DNA from: Planctomycetota bacterium
Lineage (GTDB): Bacteria; Planctomycetota; UBA1135; UBA2386
DNA: 64,000 nt
NCBI GenBank assembly: GCA_016795295.1
Contig: JAEUHP010000223.1
Span: forward strand, 1-64,000
Reading direction: 5' to 3'
Each line of letters starts with the position of its first letter. The first letter of the stretch is position 1. The notes beneath the pieces were generated by a model. The model saw only the letters and a program-made list of their open reading frames with translations. It searched no databases and was not told the origin of the DNA. Position numbers and translations under genes: made by a program. This document shows positions 52,083 through 60,284 of this stretch, in pieces.

Positions 52083-52494
52083 GGACCACCCGTGCGATCG
52101 CGGCGCGCTCGAAGGTGACCTGTGCCGTGTCCAGCAACAGGGTCACGGTCTTCTCTTCCAGCCGGTGCACCACACCGTGGATGCCGGCATGGGTCACCAC
52201 ACGATCCCCCTGCTTGATCGAGGCGAGCAGTTCGGCCTGCTGCTTGCGTGCCTTGCTGTCCTTGCGCGAGGTGATGAACAGCATCACCACCAGGAACAGA
52301 CCGATCAGCAGCATCGGCGAAAAGCCGTCTGGCGCGGCCTGCGGCGCGCCGCCGCCACCGGGAGTGCTGGGAGCGCCGGTGCTGGGGGAGCCCTGGGGCG
52401 CCGGCGGGGTGGCGTAGTTGTTCTGGGGGTCTTGGATGGCGATCCAGCTGGAGGTCTGGGTGTTGGCGGGGGAGAACGAGAGCAGCTGCAGCAT
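52048..52494 (-). CDS. yajC: YajC-like preprotein translocase subunit
   Basis: A 148-residue protein. After a Gln/Pro/Gly-rich N terminus (about 1-60) comes a transmembrane helix (MLLIGLFLVVMLFI) and the YajC-type cytoplasmic domain with KQQAELLASIKQGDRVVTHAGIHGVV and EEKTVTLLLDTAQVTFERAAI. YajC is an accessory part of the SecDF-YajC complex that assists protein export. The long Pro/Gly N-terminal stretch is not in the family norm. It heads an operon with YraN and the sugar transferase and is divergent from mnmA. Confidence 0.85.
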   Translation of the reverse strand: MLQLLSFSPANTQTSSWIAIQDPQNNYATPPAPQGSPSTGAPSTPGGGGAPQAAPDGFSPMLLIGLFLVVMLFITSRKDSKARKQQAELLASIKQGDRVVTHAGIHGVVHRLEEKTVTLLLDTAQVTFERAAIARVVRDDARADAKSA

Positions 52495-52530
52495 CGGCGG
52501 ATTCGTGGGCCCGGAAAACGGGGGGGGAGG

Positions 52531-52559
52531 AGTATACGGCGCTGCCCCGTTGCGTTGCA
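52531..52559 (-). promoter_or_regulatory. Candidate promoter for the yajC operon
   Basis: On the minus strand TATACT (52536 down to 52531) is the best -10 match in the window. A weak -35, TGCAAC, lies exactly 17 bp upstream. It stands about 40 bp ahead of the YajC start, in the spacer shared with divergent mnmA. Confidence 0.5.
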
Positions 52560-52610
52560 CGCAAAGCCGGGCATCCTGTGCGGCCCCCCTCGAGCGCGGG
52601 GATCACAACC

Positions 52611-53648
52611 ATGCGGGTTCTGGCAGCTTTGTCCGGTGGAGTCGACAGCAGTGTCGCGGCCCTGCTGCTGCGCGAGCAGGGCCACGAAGTGGTGGGGGTG
52701 TTCATGCGCAACGGCGTCGCCGGCAAATCGGCCCAGGAGAAGTCCTGTTGCTCGGCGTCGGATGCGCGGGATGCGGCAGTGGTGGCAGATCGTTTGGGCA
52801 TACCGTTCTACGCTGTGGATTACGCTGCGGAGTTCGGCGCGTTGATGGACCACTTCGCGGCGGAATACCGCCGCGGTCGCACACCGAACCCCTGTGTGTT
52901 GTGCAACACGCAGCTCAAATTCGGACAGCTTTTTGCCCTGGCGGCCGACGTGGGGGCCGAGGCGGTGGCGACCGGGCATTACGCCCGAGTTGAAGACGGG
53001 GTGATGCGCACCGCGGTCGATCTCGACAAGGACCAGACCTACTACTTGTTCGGCATCGACCGGGCCGCGCTGCAGCGCACCCGCTTCCCGCTCGGCGGCA
53101 TGAAGAAGGCCGAAGTGCGCGAGCGGGCCGCGGCGGCTGGTTTGCCGACCGCGGCGAAGGCGGAATCGATGGAGATCTGCTTCGTCACCTCGGGCGACTA
53201 CCGCGACGTGGTGCGTTCGCGCGGCGGCGGCGGCCAGCCCGGTCGGTTCGTGGACGCCGCGGGGCGCGAACTGGGCCGGCACGACGGTGTCGATGGGTTC
53301 ACGATCGGCCAGCGGCGCGGTCTGCCAGCCCTTGGCACGCCGCACTATGTGGCGGCCATCGACGCCGCCAGCGGGGACGTGTTGCTGGCCACTCGGGACC
53401 ATCTCGCCCGTGCGGTGGCGGTGGTCCGGGGAGCCAGTTGGTTGGCGCCGGAGCCGCCCCCTGGCTCGGTGCTGGCCGCTTCGGTCAAGGTTCGGGCCCG
53501 ACAGACGCCGGTGGCGGCGGAGTTGCGCGTGGCTGCCGGCGGCCTGGTGGAGGTTGGGTTCGCGGTGCCGGTGCAGGCGATCACCCCAGGGCAGGCGGCG
53601 GTGTTCTACGACGGCGATAGGGTGCTGGGAGGTGGCTGGTTGGACTGA
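52611..53648 (+). CDS. mnmA: tRNA 2-thiouridine synthase MnmA
   Basis: A 345-residue enzyme that thiolates U34 of Lys, Glu and Gln tRNAs. It has the PP-loop SGGVDSSV (8-15), NPCVLCN with the catalytic Cys98, and EICFV with Cys190 that forms the persulfide pair, plus FTIGQRRGL and the C-terminal beta domain. It also carries the KSCCSASDARDA insert seen in many bacterial MnmA proteins. A Met upstream would extend the protein, but the chosen start matches the family N terminus (MRVLAALSGG). Confidence 0.95.
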   Translation: MRVLAALSGGVDSSVAALLLREQGHEVVGVFMRNGVAGKSAQEKSCCSASDARDAAVVADRLGIPFYAVDYAAEFGALMDHFAAEYRRGRTPNPCVLCNTQLKFGQLFALAADVGAEAVATGHYARVEDGVMRTAVDLDKDQTYYLFGIDRAALQRTRFPLGGMKKAEVRERAAAAGLPTAAKAESMEICFVTSGDYRDVVRSRGGGGQPGRFVDAAGRELGRHDGVDGFTIGQRRGLPALGTPHYVAAIDAASGDVLLATRDHLARAVAVVRGASWLAPEPPPGSVLAASVKVRARQTPVAAELRVAAGGLVEVGFAVPVQAITPGQAAVFYDGDRVLGGGWLD

Positions 53649-53708
53649 GCGGGCTGCCGCTGCAGTGCGGCTCGCGGCGTGCGTCGACAAATCGGGGCAC
53701 CACCCCCC

Positions 53709-53736
53709 TTGCGGTGCCTCCGCCGGTTGCTATCCT
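53709..53736 (+). promoter_or_regulatory. Candidate promoter for rpmB
   Basis: TTGCGG (53709-53714) and TATCCT (53731-53736) are separated by 16 bp and lie 33-60 bp before the bL28 start. Together they make a plausible sigma-70 promoter. Confidence 0.5.
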
Positions 53737-53768
53737 GTTCGGCCCTTCCTCCTTCCCGAGCTGCTGCC

Positions 53769-54095
53769 ATGTCCCGAGTCTGTGATGTCACCGGTCGTCG
53801 CACCCGAATTGGTCACCAAGTCAAGCGCCGCGGCTTGGCCAAGAAGGACGGCGGTGTCGGCCGTCGCGTGACCGGGCGCAGCAAGCGCACGTTCAAGCCG
53901 AACATCCAGCCGGTTCGGATCCTGACCCCCGAGGGCCAGGTGGTGACCCTGAAGCTGTCGACCAAGGTCATCAAGCGCGGCATCATCACGCTTGCCAAGG
54001 GCGGCAAGACGGTGTCGTTCCCGCTGGTGAAGGCCGTCAGCGGTCGCAACCGGGAATTCACCCGGGCGCAGAAGGGTGCCAAGAGCGCTGGCTGA
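53769..54095 (+). CDS. rpmB: Ribosomal protein bL28
   Basis: A 108-residue large-subunit protein. Residues 1-75 are standard bL28 (MSRVCDVTGRRTRIGHQVKRRG, RTFKPNIQPVRILTPEG). The end (KGGKTVSFPLVKAVSGRNREF ...) extends about 30 residues past the usual 78. Such basic tails would lie on the ribosome surface. It is preceded by a promoter-like sequence and followed by the small membrane protein gene. Confidence 0.93.
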   Translation: MSRVCDVTGRRTRIGHQVKRRGLAKKDGGVGRRVTGRSKRTFKPNIQPVRILTPEGQVVTLKLSTKVIKRGIITLAKGGKTVSFPLVKAVSGRNREFTRAQKGAKSAG

Positions 54096-54106
54096 GTCGC
54101 GGCAGC

Positions 54107-54160
54107 GCGAGTTGCCTCCTCGGAGCGAGTTGGGTCCTCGGGGCAAGTTGCGTCCTCGGG
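54107..54160. repeat. Three tandem 18-bp repeats
   Basis: Imperfect copies of GCGAGTTGCGTCCTCGGG follow one another from 54107, 54125 and 54143. They fill most of the spacer between rpmB and the next gene. No coding frame passes through them. Confidence 0.6.
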
Positions 54161-54185
54161 TGCTCCCGCGCTCGGTGTCCTTGCC

Positions 54186-54689
54186 ATGACTGCGCACCCG
54201 CCCAGTACCCCTGACGCAGGCGGCGCGCCGCTGCCGGACGGGGGCCGGCTGGATCTGGACGACCCCAACGTGGTTGCCGATGCCGTGGCGCAGGTCTCGC
54301 TGCGGCTCCTGGCTGGCGCCGTCGAGCGACCGCTGTTCGCGCAGCTACAGAGGCAGCTCGCTGCCGCTCCGGACAGCTATCCCTGGCAAGAAGCGACCCG
54401 CGCGCTGTTGGCCTCGCCGGTCGACGCGCAGCAGTTGGTACAGCGCGGTCTGCAGGCGCAGCGGGACTGGATTCTGCGCGGGGGGCGTGAGACGCCGAGG
54501 CCGACGCTGGCGCGCCGAGCGAAAGGGCTGCTGGCGTGGTTGTGCGCGCAGTTGCTGTTCGCGGTGCTGTTCGCGGTGGTGCTGTTGGTGGGGCTGCTGG
54601 CTGTGAAGCATCGCTGGCCGGAGTTCGACGTCTACCAGGTGCTGGACTGGCTCTACCGGACGTTCCCGGCGCTGCGTCGGCCGGCCTGA
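54186..54689 (+). CDS. Small hypothetical protein with one membrane segment
   Basis: A 167-residue protein that I do not recognise. The N-terminal 110 residues are soluble and acidic/helical (DLDDPNVVADAVAQVSLRLL), then a strong transmembrane helix (LCAQLLFAVLFAVVLLVGLLAV) and a short C-terminal tail (HRWPEFDVYQVLDWLYRTFP). It would place the N-terminal domain inside the cytoplasm. It is separated from rpmB by the 18-bp repeats. Confidence 0.6.
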   Translation: MTAHPPSTPDAGGAPLPDGGRLDLDDPNVVADAVAQVSLRLLAGAVERPLFAQLQRQLAAAPDSYPWQEATRALLASPVDAQQLVQRGLQAQRDWILRGGRETPRPTLARRAKGLLAWLCAQLLFAVLFAVVLLVGLLAVKHRWPEFDVYQVLDWLYRTFPALRRPA

Positions 54690-54899
54690 GTCTGGGTGCT
54701 CGGCCGTTGCGTGGCCTTGTGCCCGTCTCATTCGGCGGCGCGCCGTTCCCGGGATCGCTCCGGCCTCGGGCGCACGTTCTTGGTTTGGAATCGAACTGAA
54801 GATGCTTCGCGGCAATGGTTTGCAACTTTGTTGGCCGGTGGGGCGGTAGGGTCTGTGGAGAGAAGGTGGAGAGTCGCTCAAAAAACTTTGCCCATCCTG

Positions 54900-54928
54900 T
54901 TGAAAGCTTCCCCCGCACGAGGCATGCT
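54900..54928 (+). promoter_or_regulatory. Candidate promoter for the structured RNA
   Basis: TTGAAA (54900-54905) and CATGCT (54923-54928) are exactly 17 bp apart. An A-tract (CAAAAAAC) lies about 15-20 bp ahead, where an UP element would sit. Predicted start is near 54935. Confidence 0.45.
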
Positions 54929-54934
54929 ACGGGG

Positions 54935-55206
54935 GTTCCGACGCGGGCCGGCTAGCCTGGCTGGGCTGCGGCGGAAACGGCTGAGGCGCAAGCCGAGGCC
55001 GACGAGACGCTCTCTTTAGACCGCTGGTTTCGACTGACCATCGGGACCAGCCGAGGACGGGCAACCGCCCTCGTCAGCAGACACCAGTCGGGTCGTGGCT
55101 GTGTGGTGGAGACCAGTATCCCCCCTCCCTAACCGCCCTCTCCATTGCGTAGCCTGACCCGCATCCACGGGCCTCAGTTCTGACCGGCTGAGGCCCGTAT
55201 TTTTTT
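54935..55206 (+). ncRNA. Candidate structured non-coding RNA, unknown class
   Basis: No reading frame is credible here, but the strand folds well. A long-range helix joins 54940-54954 with 55150-55165. A hairpin at 54978-55001 has a GCAA tetraloop and a tandem G-A/A-G internal pair. A ten-pair hairpin occupies 55024-55050 with a seven-base loop (CTGACCA), and another at 55052-55073 has a second GCAA loop. The unit ends in a strong intrinsic terminator. It has its own promoter-like sequence and a separate -10-like TAGGTT (55258) before the next gene, so a free-standing RNA seems likelier than a leader; an attenuated leader cannot be excluded. Motifs of RNase P, tmRNA, SRP, 5S and the common riboswitches were not found. 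Both ends are estimates. Confidence 0.6.
55167..55206 (+). terminator. Strong intrinsic terminator
   Basis: ACGGGCCTCAG and CTGAGGCCCGT pair perfectly (11 bp) around a ten-base loop, followed by A and seven T residues. It is the clearest terminator in the window. No protein gene ends within 470 bp upstream, which is why an RNA gene is proposed there. Confidence 0.92.
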
Positions 55207-55299
55207 CTGTGGCCGCTTCCCGGCGCCTAAGCGGTGGTGCCATGGCTCGGGGCGCGCTAGGTTGCCTGCGGCGACGCCAAGGTGCGCCGCACCCAAAGC

Positions 55300-55938
55300 A
55301 TGACCAGACCCGGTTTTCGCCAGGGCCGTTCCGGAGGGGCGCGTGGTGGCGCCGAGGGCGGCGATGGCTTCCTGAGCGCAGCGCTGTTCTCGCAAGCGCA
55401 GATCCTGCACCTGATGCGCAACGAGTTCGCGCGGGCGCGGCGCCACGGCATCCCCCTGGGGTGCATCCTGATGCAGGTGGACCGACTGGCCCAGCTGGTG
55501 GACTTGCACGGTGCCGAGTTGCGCGCCGCGGTGCGGCAGGCGCTGGGGCAGTTGGTGCGGGAGAAAACCCGCGGGGCCGACCTGCTCGGCGTGGTCAACG
55601 ACGATCGTTACCTGCTGGTGCTGCCGCACACCAACCTGGAGCAGACGCGGATCGTGGCCCAGCGCCTGCAGGGACTGTTCGGGGGGCTGTCGATTCGCGT
55701 CGGTGGGCGCGAGTTGGTGCTGTCGCTGAGCGTCGGCTTCAGTGCCTGCGTGGACCAGCAGACCATGTTCTTCGACACGCTCATGGGGCAGGCCGAGGCG
55801 GCGCTCGAGTTCGCCGGGCGGCAGGGCGGCAACCGGGTGTTGTCGTTCGGCGAGGCTCAGCTGCACGGCGCTGGTCCCGTGTCGGCAGCGGACGACCGGC
55901 GCGAGCCGCCGGCTGGAGAGCAGCGAGGCGCCTCGTGA
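55300..55938 (+). CDS. Degenerate GGDEF-domain protein
   Basis: A 212-residue protein with a diguanylate-cyclase-like fold from about residue 30 to 180: FARARRHGIPLGCILMQVDRLAQLVD (strand/helix one) and LLGVVNDDRYLLVLPHTNLEQT, where the GG(D/E)EF loop is replaced by NDDRY. The catalytic signature is lost, so it is probably a regulatory or binding domain rather than an enzyme. The start is uncertain: a GTG six codons upstream is also possible. It overlaps the NtrC-type regulator gene (GTGA), so the two are probably translated as a unit. Confidence 0.75.
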   Translation: MTRPGFRQGRSGGARGGAEGGDGFLSAALFSQAQILHLMRNEFARARRHGIPLGCILMQVDRLAQLVDLHGAELRAAVRQALGQLVREKTRGADLLGVVNDDRYLLVLPHTNLEQTRIVAQRLQGLFGGLSIRVGGRELVLSLSVGFSACVDQQTMFFDTLMGQAEAALEFAGRQGGNRVLSFGEAQLHGAGPVSAADDRREPPAGEQRGAS

Positions 55939-57299
55939 GCGACGCGCCGATGCGCATCCTGCTCGTCGAAGACGAGCAAACCATCGCCATCACACTCCGC
56001 GACGACCTCGAAGGCGCTGGTTACGACGTCGAGCACGAGCCGGATGGCAAGGCCGCGATCGGTCGCCTCGGCCAGCGCAGCTACGACGTGGTGATCACGG
56101 ACGTGCGCCTGCCCTCCGCCGATGGCATGCAGGTGTTGGCCGCGGCCAAGCGCGCCCGCCCCGACACCGAGGTGTTGATCATGACTGCGTACGCGACGGT
56201 CGAGCACGCCGTCGAGGCGATGCGGCTCGGAGCCGACGACTACATCCAGAAGCCGTTCCTCAACGAGCACGTGCTCGAACGGCTGCGGCGGATCGGCAAG
56301 TTCCGCAGCCTGTTGTCGGAGAACCAGCGCCTGCGCGAGCAGTTGCAGGGCAGCCATGGCCAGGGCTTGCCGGGGGTGATCGGCTCGAGTCGCGCCATGC
56401 AGTCCGTGGTCAAGACGGTGCGCACGGTGGCCACCACCGATGCGTCGGTGTTGATCGAAGGCGAGAGCGGCACCGGCAAGGAGCGCATCGCGCGGGCGGT
56501 CCACCTGCTGAGTCCGCGCAAGGACAAGCCGTTCGTCGCGTTGTCGTGTGGTGCCCTGCCCGACACCCTGCTCGAGACGGAGCTGTTCGGCCACGAGAAG
56601 GGTGCCTTCACCGACGCGCAGCGGCTGCGCCGCGGCCGTTTCGAAGTCGCCGACGGCGGCACCATCTTCCTCGACGACATCGACGACATGCCGTTGTCGG
56701 TGCAAGTCAAGCTGCTGCGCGTGCTGCAGGAACGTGAGTTCGAGCGCGTCGGCGGCGAGAGCCTGGTGCGGGTCGACATTCGCGTGGTCGCGGCCACCAA
56801 GGTGCCGCTGCTCGAGCACGTGCGCGCCGGCAAGTTCCGCGAGGACCTCTACTACCGACTCAACGTGGTGCCGATCCGACTGCCACCGCTGCGCGAGCGC
56901 GAGGGCGACCTGCCGCTGCTGGTCCAGCACTTCGTGGAGAAGCTGGGCGGTGGTCGCGCCTATGCGGTGAAGACGGACGTGCTCGAGGCCATGAGTGAAT
57001 ACTCCTGGCCCGGCAACGTGCGCGAACTGGAGAACCGTTGCGCCCAGGCGATCGCCATGTCCGGCGGTGCCACGGTTCTCAAGAAGGAGCACCTGCTGCC
57101 CATCGACAAGAGCCGGCGCGCGGCGCTCGAGCCGCCGACGGCGCTGCAGTCGCTGCGCGAAGTGCTGGTCGAGGCCGAGCGTGAGCACTTGAAGAACGTG
57201 CTGCGCGCGGTCGGCGGCCATCGCACCAAAGCCGCGTCGGTGCTCGGCATCTCGCGCAAGGTGCTGTGGGAGAAACTCAAGGACTACGGGATCGAGTGA
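55935..57299 (+). CDS. NtrC-family sigma-54-type response regulator
   Basis: A 454-residue regulator with three domains. The receiver (1-120) has the phosphorylatable Asp56 (VVITDVRLP) and conserved Lys106 (QKPF). The AAA+ core (about 145-370) has Walker A GESGTGKE (176-183), GAFTDA in place of GAFTGA (223-228), Walker B TIFLDD and R-finger region. The C-terminal Fis-type helix-turn-helix is GHRTKAASVLGISRKVLWEKL. It would activate sigma-54 promoters on phosphorylation, though the altered GAFTGA loop could weaken sigma-54 contact. No sensor kinase gene is adjacent. The GTG start overlaps the preceding stop. Confidence 0.92.
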   Translation: MSDAPMRILLVEDEQTIAITLRDDLEGAGYDVEHEPDGKAAIGRLGQRSYDVVITDVRLPSADGMQVLAAAKRARPDTEVLIMTAYATVEHAVEAMRLGADDYIQKPFLNEHVLERLRRIGKFRSLLSENQRLREQLQGSHGQGLPGVIGSSRAMQSVVKTVRTVATTDASVLIEGESGTGKERIARAVHLLSPRKDKPFVALSCGALPDTLLETELFGHEKGAFTDAQRLRRGRFEVADGGTIFLDDIDDMPLSVQVKLLRVLQEREFERVGGESLVRVDIRVVAATKVPLLEHVRAGKFREDLYYRLNVVPIRLPPLREREGDLPLLVQHFVEKLGGGRAYAVKTDVLEAMSEYSWPGNVRELENRCAQAIAMSGGATVLKKEHLLPIDKSRRAALEPPTALQSLREVLVEAEREHLKNVLRAVGGHRTKAASVLGISRKVLWEKLKDYGIE

Positions 57300-57301
57300 G
57301 C

Positions 57302-59401
57302 ATGCCGCGCGTTCTGGCGAGCTGCTGTCTGCTGGCCGCCACGGCCATGGCCCAGCGCCTGGAGCCGGCTGGGGTGTCGGCAGCGGCGCCGGAGCGCTTC
57401 GAGCGCATTCTGTGGCTGCACGACCAGGCTGCGGCCGGTGTAGCGGCCCGCGCCGGCTTCACTGCCGTGCAGCTGCCGCGCGGGGGCGATCCGGCGCCGT
57501 TGCGCGCGCTCGGCCTCGGCTTCTACTTGGACCAGCCGGTGGGCAAGGGCCTGCTCGAACTGCGCGATGCGGAATGGCGGCCCGTCGCGGCGGCCTACGA
57601 ACGCACCCGCGATCCAGACGTGCTGGTGCGCCCGGGTTGTTGGCAGGCGCCTGGACGCTTGGCGGCGGCGGCGCAGGCCATGACTGCGGAAGTGGCGCGC
57701 GTTGCTGGCCCTGGACTGTGCTTCGTGGCCCTGGCCGACGAAGCCTCGGCAACCCGTCACGACGCCCCACTCGACACGTGCCGCTGTGCCGACTGCCTGC
57801 AGGCGTTCCGCACCTTCGCCCTGGCCCGCTACGGCAGTGTGGCGGCGCTCGACGCGGCCCTCGGCACGGCGTTCGAGGACCCGGCTGCGGTGGTGCCGTT
57901 GACCACCGACCAGGTGCGCCGCCGCGAACTGGGCGACGTGTCGTTGCCGCAGAACCTCGCGCCGTTCGCGTTGCACCGCGAATTCGTCGCCGGCCAGTTC
58001 GCGGCGGCCGTGGGCGAGTTGGCCGCCGCTGCGCAGCGTGCGGCCGGCAGCGCCCCGGTTGGCCTGACCGGCATGCCGGCGCCGGCCGCGTTCGGCGGCA
58101 ACGACTACGCGGCGCTGGCGCCGTTCCTCGGCATGGTGGAGGCCTACCGGGGCGGGGGTGCACCCGAGCTCGCGGCCGGCCTGCTCGCGCCGGCCACGCA
58201 GCGCTATGCCACGCTGTTTCCATCCGGCGACGGGGGTGGGCTCGCGGTCGAAGCGCGTATGCGGGCCGAGGTCGCAGCACTCGCCGCCCACGGCTACGCC
58301 GGCGCGGTGGTGTGGAGCGATCGTGAGATGCTCGGCGCCGACGGTGCTCTCACGGCCCTGGGCATCGCCGTGCGGCAGGCGTTCGCGGCTTTCGGTGCCG
58401 CTCTCGACGCCTGCGCCGGCGCCGCCATCGAGCCGGCATCCTGCTGGGTGGTCGAATCGGCAGCCTCGGTGCGGCTGTGGTGGATGCTCGACTCCGCGCG
58501 CGACGGCATGACCTGGGTGCGGCGGCTGGCTTCCTACGAAGCCGAGCACAGCACCAGCCAGGCCGCGCGGCTCGGCTGGAGCCGGTTGTTGCAAGACCTC
58601 GGCCTGCAGCCCTACTTCGTCGCCGCCGAGGGGCTGCCGGAGCGCCTGCTGCGCGAACGGCCCCGCTGCCTCGTGTTGCCTGCCGTCGTGGCGCTCGACG
58701 ACCGCAGCCTGCAGGCCATCACCAGCTATGTGCAGGCTGGCGGCACGGTGCTCGCCGACCACAGCACGGCGCTCTACGACGCCGACTTGCGGCGCCGCAC
58801 GAGCGGTGGGCTCGATGCCCTGTTCGGCATCCAGGAGCGCAGCCTGCGTTGGGCCGACCAGCGGGTGCACGAGGGCTCGGCGGGCACCGCCGCGGCCGGC
58901 GAGGTGCCACTGGCCGAGACCGGTTTGCGCGGCCGCATCGCCGAGCGGCGCGCTCAGGGGGACACCAGCATCGAACAGCGCGTTGGCCGCGGCCGGGCGC
59001 ACTACCTCAATGCGCCGGTGGTCGACTACGCGCGCCTGCGGCTGGATCCGGCCCAGGCCGAAAAGGCCCGCGAGCTGCGCCGCCGCGTTCGCGCGGTGTT
59101 GCAACTCGCTGGGGTGGAGCCGCCGTGCGATGTGCGCGGCGCGGGCCTGCCGACCTGCATCGAACGCGTGCCGCTGCGCCTCCGCGATGGCCGTTCGGTG
59201 TTGGCCATCCGGTTGCACGCCCTGGAAGCGCCGAGCTTGTTGCGCACGCTGGCTGCGGGTGGTCCGCGGGCGATCACGGTCGAGTTTCCGGCGCCGCGCG
59301 CCCTGCGCTTGCTGGGCGGGGAGCCGCTGCCGGTGCAGACCAAGTTCGAACTGATGCTCGATCCCTGCGGCGCCCTGTTCCTGGAAGGCGTCGGGCGATG
59401 A
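57302..59401 (+). CDS. Exported GH42-like protein
   Basis: A 699-residue protein with an N-terminal signal peptide (MPRVLASCCLLAATAMAQ). The middle shows glycoside hydrolase 42 traits: LADEASATRHDA followed by a CRCADC zinc-type cysteine cluster, then FRTFALARYGSVAALDAALGTAF, and a beta-galactosidase trimerisation-like domain (about 380-600, GLQPYFVAAEGLPERLL ... YVQAGGTVLADHS). Classical nucleophile and acid/base residues are not obvious, so enzymatic activity is uncertain. It starts two bases after the regulator stop and overlaps lpxH by ATGA, so it is probably in the same operon. Confidence 0.7.
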   Translation: MPRVLASCCLLAATAMAQRLEPAGVSAAAPERFERILWLHDQAAAGVAARAGFTAVQLPRGGDPAPLRALGLGFYLDQPVGKGLLELRDAEWRPVAAAYERTRDPDVLVRPGCWQAPGRLAAAAQAMTAEVARVAGPGLCFVALADEASATRHDAPLDTCRCADCLQAFRTFALARYGSVAALDAALGTAFEDPAAVVPLTTDQVRRRELGDVSLPQNLAPFALHREFVAGQFAAAVGELAAAAQRAAGSAPVGLTGMPAPAAFGGNDYAALAPFLGMVEAYRGGGAPELAAGLLAPATQRYATLFPSGDGGGLAVEARMRAEVAALAAHGYAGAVVWSDREMLGADGALTALGIAVRQAFAAFGAALDACAGAAIEPASCWVVESAASVRLWWMLDSARDGMTWVRRLASYEAEHSTSQAARLGWSRLLQDLGLQPYFVAAEGLPERLLRERPRCLVLPAVVALDDRSLQAITSYVQAGGTVLADHSTALYDADLRRRTSGGLDALFGIQERSLRWADQRVHEGSAGTAAAGEVPLAETGLRGRIAERRAQGDTSIEQRVGRGRAHYLNAPVVDYARLRLDPAQAEKARELRRRVRAVLQLAGVEPPCDVRGAGLPTCIERVPLRLRDGRSVLAIRLHALEAPSLLRTLAAGGPRAITVEFPAPRALRLLGGEPLPVQTKFELMLDPCGALFLEGVGR

Positions 59402-60249
59402 CGGGGGGCGGCACGCTGCTCGGCACGCCGCTGCTCGCACTGCCGGACCGCCAGACCCCGGCGCTACTGGCTTCCGACCTGCACGTGCCCGCAGGCGGTG
59501 GGCCGGTGGTCGCGGCCTTGGCAGCGCTGTTGGCGCGCGCTGCCGAGCAGAAGGCGCGGGTGTTCCTGCTCGGGGATCTGTTCGATTCCTACGTGGTTCC
59601 GGCGCAATTGCGCATAGGCGTATACAAGGAGGTCGCGGCGCTACTCGCCCACGCCGTCGCGTCCGGCGTGGCGGTGTTCGTGCTGCGCGGCAACCGGGAC
59701 TTCTTGCTCGGCCCCGAGCTGGCGGCGCAGACCGGGGTGGTGCTGGCACCCGGTGGGTTTCGGGTCCGTCTGGGCGGCTTCGACACCGCGCTGGTGCACG
59801 GCGACGAGTTGTGCACACGCGACCTGCCCTACCAGCGTGCCAAGCGCTGGCTGCGCCGGCCCTGGCTCGGTGCCTGTCTGCGCCGTCTGCCGCTGCGTTT
59901 GGCCCTGGCGGCGGCGGCACGCGCCCGCGCCAAGAGTCGGAAAGTGGTCCAGCAGGGCGATCCCGAGCGCTTCTTGCCGCCGGCTGAGGCGCTGTGCGCC
60001 GCCTTGGCCGACGGGCTGCAACAAGTGGTGTTCGGCCACATCCATCGGGCGGCTGCCGGGTCGGTGGCGGCGGGTCGGTACCGCGTGCTGCCGGCGTTCG
60101 ATGCCACCGGAGGCGCCTTGTGGGCCGGTCCGGACGGCTGGCGCCCGGTGCGGATCGATCCGGCTGGCGGCCTCGCCCAGGCACCTGAGCCGCCACCGTT
60201 GCCGCTACCCGAGGCCTTGGACCGGCGTCCATGGGCTGCGCCCGGATGA
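59398..60249 (+). CDS. lpxH: UDP-2,3-diacylglucosamine diphosphatase (LpxH-like)
   Basis: A 283-residue calcineurin-like phosphoesterase acting in lipid A synthesis by cleaving UDP-2,3-diacylglucosamine to lipid X and UMP. Metal-site motifs are SDLHV (Asp27, His29), GDLFD (Asp60), GNRDFLL (Asn99) and VHGDELC, then GHIH. The C terminus adds a Pro/Leu-rich stretch of about 35 residues. It implies an LPS-type outer membrane. A related phosphoesterase cannot be fully excluded. Confidence 0.85.
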   Translation: MTGGGTLLGTPLLALPDRQTPALLASDLHVPAGGGPVVAALAALLARAAEQKARVFLLGDLFDSYVVPAQLRIGVYKEVAALLAHAVASGVAVFVLRGNRDFLLGPELAAQTGVVLAPGGFRVRLGGFDTALVHGDELCTRDLPYQRAKRWLRRPWLGACLRRLPLRLALAAAARARAKSRKVVQQGDPERFLPPAEALCAALADGLQQVVFGHIHRAAAGSVAAGRYRVLPAFDATGGALWAGPDGWRPVRIDPAGGLAQAPEPPPLPLPEALDRRPWAAPG

Positions 60250-60284
60250 CGCCCCGCCGGACCGATTCCTGTTGCGGAAGTTGT

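Noticed and set aside
54960-55010. c-di-GMP riboswitch (GEMM) before a GGDEF gene
   Set aside because: The context is tempting and there is a GGCGCAAGCC hairpin, but the required GGACGCAAAGCC-type core and its partner sequence are absent.
54935-55206. RNase P RNA, tmRNA or SRP RNA
   Set aside because: The P4 motif of RNase P, the CCA-ending acceptor of tmRNA and the SRP domain IV motif were looked for on both strands and not seen.
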